A stretch of DNA of 64,000 nt, taken from positions 670,501 to 734,500 of the forward strand of contig JAIUPT010000032.1 in assembly GCA_022315425.1 (NCBI GenBank), read 5' to 3'. Within the stretch, counting starts at the first letter, position 1, and each line of letters opens with the position of its first letter. The notes beneath the pieces are model-generated. The model did not search any database and was not told where the DNA came from. It saw only the letters and a program-made list of their open reading frames with translations. Position numbers and translations under genes: made by a program. Below, piece after piece: positions 56,401 through 64,000 of the stretch. Source of the stretch: Pseudevernia furfuracea. Taxonomy: Eukaryota; Ascomycota; Lecanoromycetes; Lecanorales; Parmeliaceae.

Positions 56401-59200
56401 ACGAGTATCGATAAGCTTTAGATCGTTCTTAATGAGAATATATTTTATCTTATGAAAGAAGACAGCGATGTCGAAGTTTAGAAGTTTATCGATCGAGAGA
56501 AGATTGACGTTCATATCGAATACATATAAGACATTTCGTAGAGTGACTATTATACACTCTCCCCTGATCACATAGTCGAGATTAATAATGTTACAGTCTT
56601 GAGACTGCACTTCGCTTCTCTCGATGTTCTTGATCGATCGAGAATAGATCTTTTCGTAGATAATAAATATCGAACGATTCGCGAAAGAATAGCGAGAGCA
56701 GTCTGAATCTACGATGACTCGAGTGAAGGGATTCACGAAATTCGCAGTTATAAGACTATGTTCGAGGGCTTTCGTGAAGATTAGATTAATGACTTGATCA
56801 TCAGCCGTATCGAGGATATTGAAGTCGTTCGAGTTGATATTCGAATAGTGTATAATGAAGTTTAGTTTCTTCAGAAAGATATAATTAATATTGAGATAAT
56901 CGTTCTTCTCTGAAGTAAAGACATTAAAAGATGTCTCTTCGATGCGCTTGCGCTTGTTGCTTGAGAGTTTATTTTCGAAGTCGAAGATCTTTATCTTCTT
57001 TTTCTTTTTCTCTTTCGTTATGAATTTCTTAGACTTGAGATGAGGAAACTTGATTCAGTATTTGATAGAGAGATGTCTGAATTTGCGATTAACTATCTTA
57101 TACGAAGAATAGATCTCACGATTAATATTAGAGCCGTCGAGATTGTTGAAAGTAGCTTGTTTGTCTTTGTTCTTATCGTTACGAACGACATATATAATTA
57201 GTTCTTCTTCTTTAAAGGAGATTCTAACTTCTTCGTTCACGACGATCACGACAATCTCTTAAAACTTGACGAACTTGTTCTCAAAGAGATTATGATTTTG
57301 AATATAACTTGACTCGAATATGTCGTAAGAGTCGTCAAGTTTCATAAGGAAAATTAGAATTCGTAGAGACTTCGAAATGACGAGGGATTTATGAAGACTA
57401 ATAATGTCGAAGATGATCTTACGAAAGTTCTTTTCATATTAACGAACTCTCTCTTCTTTAAGAGTGAGATCGAATATTCGACGTATTAATTTTCTATAGA
57501 GACTCGTGCTCTTAGATTAATAATTCTTGATTAAAATATCGAGTATAATCTGAGAATCTTTATCGTCGAATTCGACTTCGACGAGTTCGCGATCGCTATT
57601 CTCGAGACGATAAAAGATAACGATATAGATTCTATAACTAATAATCGCATTAAAGAAAATAAGATTGTTAAGTATTAATTAATTGTTGATATTCTACTTT
57701 CATTAACAATATTTCAAATTGAATTTCAAAATAATAATAAAGTTTAGAGAAAAAGCGCTTCTCCCTTCGAGAGAGTCAGTTGTTAAAACTATTAGAGCTG
57801 ACATGTTTCTTGCGACGCCTTATGCGCTTGATTCTTCGTCGATTATAGATGTTAAAGATTATTGAGAAGATTTCTAAGGGCGACACGTACGATATGAATA
57901 GTAATAACGATGATGTCTAAACGAAAGACTCAGCTTGAGAGATAACTGAGGCGATAGGGAACGAAGATCTTAAAGTCGAAGAAGTCGAAGTCGAAGAAGT
58001 GAGATTTAGAGAACTTTTGACACGAAGATCGAATAACTTAATATTACTTAAGACACTGAGAGTGTCTTCGCTAACTTCGAATTGAAAGTCGATACTATTA
58101 ACGTTCGCGAAAGCAGTGAAAGTGAAATAGATACTCTGATCTCCGTTAGAGTTCTCGAGAGTCTTATCGATATTTAATAACTTTTACTGTTGATCTTCGA
58201 GTTCTTACACGAGAAATAAAAAGTGCTTATACTTGAATCTTCGATAGATACGAGCGATGTTATTGAGATAAAAGATACTTAGAGATAAGAAAGATTTGAA
58301 TTGATCTAATTTTCGCTGAGACTATATCGAAGACAATTACTAAAGACGTGTAAATCTTCGAAGAGGAATAACGTTCTTCTTATGCTGAGTCTTCGACAGA
58401 AACTCGAATTTAGAATAGTCGCTTCGATGACTGTCGTCGTGAGATGAAGTCATATTCGGCGATAGGATAAAGTCGAATGACGATGAAAAGAACTTGATGG
58501 CTGAGCCTCAGCCCTCTTCTTCAGAGGACTTGTGAGGTCGAAAGGTCTATCTCAACAAGAAATCCTTGTTGTTTTGATCTTCAACAGACGTATACGCGCT
58601 CTAAGTGAAGATTTGTCGATGACTGAGCCTCAGCTCTCTTCTTTAGAGAACTTGTGAAATCGAAAGATCTATCTCAACAAGAAATTCTTATTGTTTTGAT
58701 TCTCAACAGACGTATACGCGCTTCTAAGTAGAGATTTGTCGATAACTAATCAACTTTAAAGTGTAATCAGACGATTTGATACTGAAGTTCAGTCTCTTGA
58801 GTCGTTACAATTGATTCGATTCACGTAAACGCTTTATCAACGCTGAAGCGATATACATCGCGAGAGAAATATTCTCGTTGAACGTGTTTAACGTGTCTCA
58901 CGCAGGGAAGCTGACAATGTTTCAGAGACCTTAATAAAATTCGATCGCACGATCGTATAACTAGTTCGACGTTCGACGTTCGATTAGATTCGATATGTCG
59001 AGAGTCGATTTGCGATAGGACTCTCAGCCCCTCGAATTTCAAAGACGATCATTTTATAGAGGGCAATGCCCACCTCAAGAAGATTAAAAAACAGAGTCTC
59101 ATAGCTGTCGCGGCGTTCATTGCGATAAACTCGTGATGCTTAGAGATCACTGTGGCTCTGATAGACATAGAATATAAGTGAAACAGTCGTCGAGCAAGTC
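53490..59200 (-). pseudogene. decayed copia gag-pol
   Basis: On the minus strand, a gag zinc-knuckle remnant (FRHLSIKY then PHLKSKK) lies near 57030-57090. The protease active site reads VIVDSDCSRYSF at about 56690-56720. Integrase pieces HSDL-like YSDLVESLSP, HKSETFIIFLRFK and RLDNEREY lie at 55882-56256. The reverse transcriptase core YVDD appears as YMND near 54357-54371. Changes such as Asp to Asn and Gly to Asp or Glu fit G-to-A mutation. It is not functional. Confidence 0.85.
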
Positions 59201-59213
59201 CGAGCTCATAACC

Positions 59214-59335
59214 TATCAAGAATAGGTGATAAGACACTTAGTTGTTAATTATAAAATGTTACGAGAGTAAAGAGCGACTATGAGGATGCGCCTTAGCGCA
59301 TCACGTGACCATGTCACGTGACCCGAATTTTGACA
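59214..59335 (-). repeat. 5' LTR of the copia element
   Basis: 122 bp, identical to the other LTR over its last 70 or so plus-strand bases. It differs at about nine places in the first 50, mostly G-to-A or C-to-T. The terminal TG reads TA here. Confidence 0.93.
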
Positions 59336-62300
59336 TTTCTTTTCTATTCTTAAAGAGTCTTTATAAGACTTCTATATTAGCGTCTTTTATATATTCTTTA
59401 TAAAAGTAGTCTCGTAGCTAGAATATATTTAATAATAATCTCATCAGAGTAGCTTTTCAGCTTTACGTCTTTATTAACGTTATTAACAAGACTTATCTAC
59501 ACGAGATATCTCACGAGACTAATCTTATTATTAATTATATTTGTTATTATTATTCTCGCTCTGAGTTGTTAGTCTCTGTTATAACACGTTAATTTAAGCG
59601 TTTAACTTTTAAGTTATCTGCTTTCTCAGTCAATTAAGTTATCGATATTATAGCTTTTCGTCGTTTCTTTAAGATATTCGTCGATCGTATCTACGAGTAT
59701 CGTAGACTATCTCAACTAATTAATTACTATCGATAGAACGATTCGTCGTTGACTGAAATTAACTCAATAAGATTCTCTACAAAAGACTTCTCAGCTTATC
59801 TTAATTCGCGTGATCCCTTAATAATCAGAATTAGTTTAACGAGAGTTTTCTCAGATCGATCTAATACTACTACAATCAAGACAACTATTATTGTTAAGAC
59901 GACTGTTAAAGTCTTTCACAGAAGGATTATATTCACTTCTTCGTCTATAAAAGAAGTTTTTAAAGATCTTATAATAACAGATATAGTCGCTTTTACGCAG
60001 ACTCAGACGAATCAAATAATCTTTATTATAATCAATACTATACGTATAATTAATATAAATCAGTCGCAGTTAAATGTAGTCTCTTAGAATAAAGAAAGAC
60101 GATTATCACAGTCTATATTTCGAGCTCGTAACGTAGACTACTTTAATTTCAATTCGAATATATATATCATAAAAGTCAAGAACAATTATAATATCTATTA
60201 TAATATCTTCAGTTTCATGAATCGCTTAAGAGTCAAATATAATATTATAAATATGATCTTGCTCAGATAGAATCTGAACACTTGTCTATTAGATACTACT
60301 AACGTCTAATATATTAATAAGTTATTTCACGTTATTCGAATAGGTTTAAAGAACGATTAGAATAATGTCAAAGAATAATGTGATGCTCTGAAGACACGAT
60401 TTCGTGATTCGTCTGAAAGGTCGTTGTTTATCGTCGAGGTTATTCGATATATTATTAAGAATATGCGTGTCTAAAAGAATCTCGCGAACTATGTTAATAA
60501 CATTTTCATATATAGTAAGAATACAGATCTAGCTTTAACAGAAATTAAACAAGTTCTATTAACGTACGAACATATAAACGTCGAGCTTCGTCGTAATCTA
60601 TCTAGATTATCAAAAACATCGATTATATCAAGTCTTATTAACGAATTGCGTCTTCAAAAAGATATCTAATATAACATTTATAACAAATATGACTCGAAGT
60701 CTTTTATAAATAAGAAGTAAGATTAATATAATAATTTTCGTTCTTTCTATCCCTCGAATCTATATCGCTCGTATAACAATAAATATAAAAGTTATAATAG
60801 ATCATTAATGTCTTACAATAACTTCAATTCTTATGAAAACAGATCTTATGTATCATATAATGACTCTCAGAATAGTATAAGTAATAATCAACAATAGTCA
60901 CAGAATACACAGATTCAATAACGTTAGCTTTTTAAGAGACGTCAACAATTTTAAATTATTAACGAAAACGCAAATTAGTCTTTTAAGACCCTATCACAGC
61001 AGAATTAATCTCGAGAAAATATTAAAGATTACAATCGAGAATCAAATGTCGAAGATTATAATTATAATCTCTTTTGATTCGTTAGACTTTACGAAATAAG
61101 AGTCTATTATGCTGACGAGGAAAATCAGTCGTCTTAAGATAATCAAGATTAGTATTAGCAATATAAGAACGTCTTTTATTAAGACGAGTACATCTTAAAA
61201 TAGTAAGTCGTCGCTGAATTATAAGATCTCTTAGACGAGTCTGAGAAAGATTATAAGAGGGACGAGTTCGTCGAGACTTATTTTTATCTGAATTCTATTA
61301 AGGTGAACTTTATAATAATCTGTCAAGTCTGTCGATAGTCTTTCATCTTAAACAATTAACTTTATAAGTATCTCAAGTAATGTCTGCTGAAGATCTCAAG
61401 TCTGTTAATGTTCTCGAACGAATTCGAGATATACGCTCTCAACATCTGCTTGTTATTAGACGAGTCTCGAAAGTCTTTCGCAGAGAAGATATCAGATATT
61501 ATTAATATACTCGTACGATCTATAGCGCAGAAAGTTAACGTCGTAACGAGATATAACTTTCGTGATTATCGATTCGTTACTATTAAGATATGTTTTATTT
61601 AATAAGACGAGACGTACGAAATCTATATTAACATCGATTGTATTATAAGTCTTATTGATCGTCAATTTTTAACGAGACTAATGAAACTTGACTTGATTAT
61701 TGATATTAAGAAGATGTTTACTATTATGAATATATCAGAATTAAGCATCAAGCAGCATAATGTCAACGAATACGTATATCTCTTTATATATTTGTCTGAG
61801 AGCAAAGATACTATACTTATTATTAAAGAAGTTCACATTATAAACGATCTTAGTGTTAATATCTTATTCGAAATAGAATTTTAAGTCAGAGAATATAGTA
61901 CTTGATCTCTTACGAGATATACTCATTATAGACTCTTATAACAGTCTCGAAATATCTATTTCGACTTATATCAAGCTCATTAAAATAGACACTATTATTG
62001 TTAATAAGACACGTAAGATAATAGTCTCTTATATCGATATAAAGATATCTATTTAGACTCGTCGTAAGTTATTATAACAGCTATCTATCGATCGTAATTT
62101 TATTTTCGAGCCAGCTTAACATAATTTTCTTTCGATTTATACACATATTGTCGATCACACTATGTCGAATATTCTTATACGTAACGATATCGATCACTCT
62201 GTTATTTTATTTAGACGTATCAGACTAAGAAAGGTCGTAAAATATGAGACTTAAGAGTGTTACGCTGTCGACGCGAACACTTAGCTCTTAACACATCGAT

Positions 62301-63146
62301 TAATAAAGACTCTCAAAATCTCATGAATTAAGAAGATTCTTGTTATAGTTATAATAATTATAACAGCCTTTAATGCAGCTATTACGCTATCAAAGACTGA
62401 AATTATTTACATTACGAATATAATTATATACGACTCTAATTCGTCAATTATTTTAATTCTCATATCGACTGTGAAAGTCTTTCTCAGTCTCTAAAAGAAT
62501 ATTAGAAACGTTATTAACGTTCTCGAGTTCGAATAAATAAATATATCGTTATTAGACAATTGACGCGAGTTATATAAGCTCGAATAGATTAAAATATATC
62601 TCGTTGAATAAAAGAATCGAAAAGTTATTAATGAAGCTTTTAATAAACTATATTCACGGAATCGCATAAAATGAATAGTTATCGTTATTCTCTTTTTCTT
62701 TTCGTGCTTTATAATTTAAAAAGAAATTTTAAAAGATTTTAAAGAGCGAGTCGTTGTCGATATTAGAGCGCTCAATAAAATTATAGTGTCTGATATCTAT
62801 TTTATATTTTTTTAATCGAAGATATTTGTCTTGCTGCGTGATGTTACTCACATCTCAATTATTAACGCTGTCGTTTTCTTTTATTAATAATGAGTGAAGA
62901 TAAGATATCGTTATAGACTTACAGTAACATCTTATAGAGATTAAGAAATCTTTAATGTATTAAATATAAGCTTTCGAAACTCACTCGCCTATGTGTAGAG
63001 AATAATTGATCGTATTTTAAGACTCTTTCGACGATTCTATAGAGCATATATCGATGATATTGTTATATTCTCGTCGTCGTTGAAAGAGTATATTCGTTAT
63101 CTTATTTAAATTTTTTAAGTTTTAAATAAGATAAACATTCATCTCG
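59336..63146 (+). mobile_element. Ty3/gypsy-type retrotransposon remnant, RIP-mutated
   Basis: The plus strand shows a gag-like Asn/Gln-rich stretch (about 60600-61000), a protease-like region (IIYISRED-type; IDCIISLIDRQFLTR near 61640-61680 and EVHIINDLSVNILFEIEF near 61830-61884), reverse transcriptase RVVVDIRALNKIIVSDIYFI (62747-62806) and the YIDD box AYIDDIVIFSSSLKEYIRYL (63044-63103). Protease, then RT, on one strand is the gypsy layout. It is full of stops. The 3' part is replaced by a hAT element at about 63147. Confidence 0.8.
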
Positions 63147-64000
63147 CACAACGCTCCCGATGGTTCAAACCGTCGGTCCAGCAGACCTGAACCAGTTCAA
63201 ATTGAAGCTATACACACGGTTGGTAGTCGGTTCAGATGTCAAACCGTTCAATCAACAGTTGGACTGGTTCAACTGATAGTCCACCACTATTCTACATTAA
63301 TTTCGAGTTCGTCAGCGACTCCCTCTCTTATAGTAGTAACAATCGCATGTAGATCTTTCTTCGTGAAGATACTCAATCGAAATCATGATTTCAGACACTT
63401 CAATAGCTTAATGGTCTCACTCTTGAGACTACCTCTCGAGTCCGAGATCGTACGTTTGACCTCTGAAAACACGCGTTTCGTCTTCGAAGACATGGCTGAT
63501 ATGAAGTAGATGTCAATGATCATCTTTGAAAGAAGAGAATATCGAGTACGTTGCTCCGATTGTAGTCATCATTCGAGTGCTGATTTGTTCTTATCTTCTT
63601 CACGAAGTATAAAATGATCAGCGATATATAGATCAAACTCGTCGAGAGCACTGCTGAAGTCCTTCGCCTCATCATCCTGATCATCTAGTCACTTAAAATA
63701 CTGATTATTAGTGGGTTTGTGAGACGTACGAGTTGTTGAGGAAGTGTAGGTAGCCAGGTCGATGAAAGATCGATACGTAGTCTCTCAGAATTTCTTCATG
63801 ATTATCTTCATATCGGGTTGTCACTTAGAATTCCAACGTTTAAAGTATTTTCACTTCTTTCGAGGGTTCAGAACGATAACGACGATGTATATAGACGCTC
63901 TTTCGATCTTGTTTCAATATTTCAAGAGCTTAATAAGACCGACGTGAAGAGACTCCCTCATGAAGTCGTGATGAGCGTATTCTTCGATCGCATTCTCGAA
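63147..64000 (-). mobile_element. hAT-type DNA transposon, one end, running off the window
   Basis: The gypsy reading stops at HLA near 63146, where CACAACGCTCCCGATGG begins, the likely terminal inverted repeat. A terminal region with several TTCAAACCG/CGGTTCA-type sub-repeats follows (63160-63290). The minus strand from about 63300 on encodes a hAT transposase C-terminus, so the transposase reads toward this end. The other end and 8-bp duplication lie outside the window. Confidence 0.75.
63310..64000 (-). pseudogene. hAT transposase, C-terminal part with dimerisation domain
   Basis: Minus-strand reading includes KWKYFKRWN near 63850-63830 and, at 63382-63500, AMSSKTKRVFSEVKRTISDS, RGSLKSETIKLLKCLKS, a stop, then FRLSIFTKKDLHAIV. 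This is the conserved hAT dimerisation block (usual SAMSAEPERVFS..RRTISD). A TGA replaces a Trp codon after KCLKS, and other stops occur upstream, so it is broken. The transposase N-terminus lies beyond the window. Confidence 0.8.

Larger units (their letters stand above)
52835..59335 (-). mobile_element. Ty1/copia-type LTR retrotransposon, full length, RIP-mutated
   Basis: Two 122-bp LTRs (52835-52956, 59214-59335) enclose 6.26 kb, and the element is flanked by a perfect 5-bp duplication TTTCT (52830-52834, 59336-59340). The coding strand is minus: a purine tract GCGAAGGGGAG adjoins the 3' LTR (52957-52970 complement), and a possible primer-binding site GGTTATGAGC follows the 5' LTR. Domain order on the minus strand is gag, protease, integrase, reverse transcriptase, which is the copia order. 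Stops fill every frame. Confidence 0.93.

Noticed and set aside
1..64000. tRNA, rRNA, CRISPR arrays and secondary-metabolite clusters
   Set aside because: Scanned for tRNA B-box-like GGTTCGAATCC contexts, rRNA stretches, regularly spaced repeats and synthase or P450 motifs; none was convincing. The partial match near 43445 lies in a HAP5 intron and the one near 7389 in coding sequence of the zinc-finger gene.

Overview
This is a piece of a nuclear chromosome from a filamentous ascomycete (Pezizomycotina; the class cannot be fixed from the sequence alone). The evidence is short introns of mostly 45-65 bases with GT..AG ends and a branch-site CTRAY, genes on both strands about 0.5-1 kb apart, orthologues typical of moulds (RcoA/Tup1, HapE, a Mei2-like protein, ribosomal protein eL28) and transposons riddled with C-to-T/G-to-A changes of the kind left by repeat-induced point mutation (RIP). 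I rebuilt exons by hand. Every intron-containing gene listed gives an open reading frame of a whole number of codons.

Layout. 1-20.0 kb: the tail of an unknown gene, CBC1 (cap-binding), ERG3 (sterol C5-desaturase, minus), an Azf1-type zinc-finger regulator (minus), a small conserved protein, the SF3b4/Hsh49 splicing factor (minus), a TOM7 gene in five tiny exons, an FLX1-type mitochondrial carrier, the TUP1/RcoA corepressor, ribosomal protein eL28 and malate dehydrogenase. 20.4-21.2 kb: TRAPP subunit Trs33 (minus). 21.7-26.6 kb: a nest of three transposons, namely a pogo/Fot1-like element carrying a second pogo-like element and a solo LTR. 27.1-43.6 kb: a second housekeeping block with a Siz/PIAS SUMO ligase, a DUF2423 protein, GPI7/LAS21, RMP1, a 13-exon Mei2-like protein, SEC15 and HAP5/HapE. 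44.4-46.3 kb: two abutting TA-flanked elements, the larger containing another solo LTR. 46.7-52.4 kb: FCF2, purine nucleoside phosphorylase, mitochondrial ribosomal protein uS10m and mitochondrial tryptophanyl-tRNA synthetase.

From 52.4 kb to the end the base composition falls abruptly to AT-rich and no host gene is visible. This tract is a 6.5-kb Ty1/copia element on the minus strand (122-bp LTRs, 5-bp target duplication), the remains of a Ty3/gypsy element on the plus strand next to it, and the end of a hAT transposon running off the window.

The host genes do not form a pathway or a biosynthetic cluster; they are ordinary cell-core genes. Several concern RNA (CBC1, SF3b4, RMP1, FCF2, Mei2-like), mitochondria (TOM7, FLX1, uS10m, MSW1) or membrane traffic and lipids (TRS33, SEC15, ERG3, GPI7). 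I found no CRISPR array, rRNA or tRNA gene. The most informative parts of the window are the transposon nests and the very small exons.
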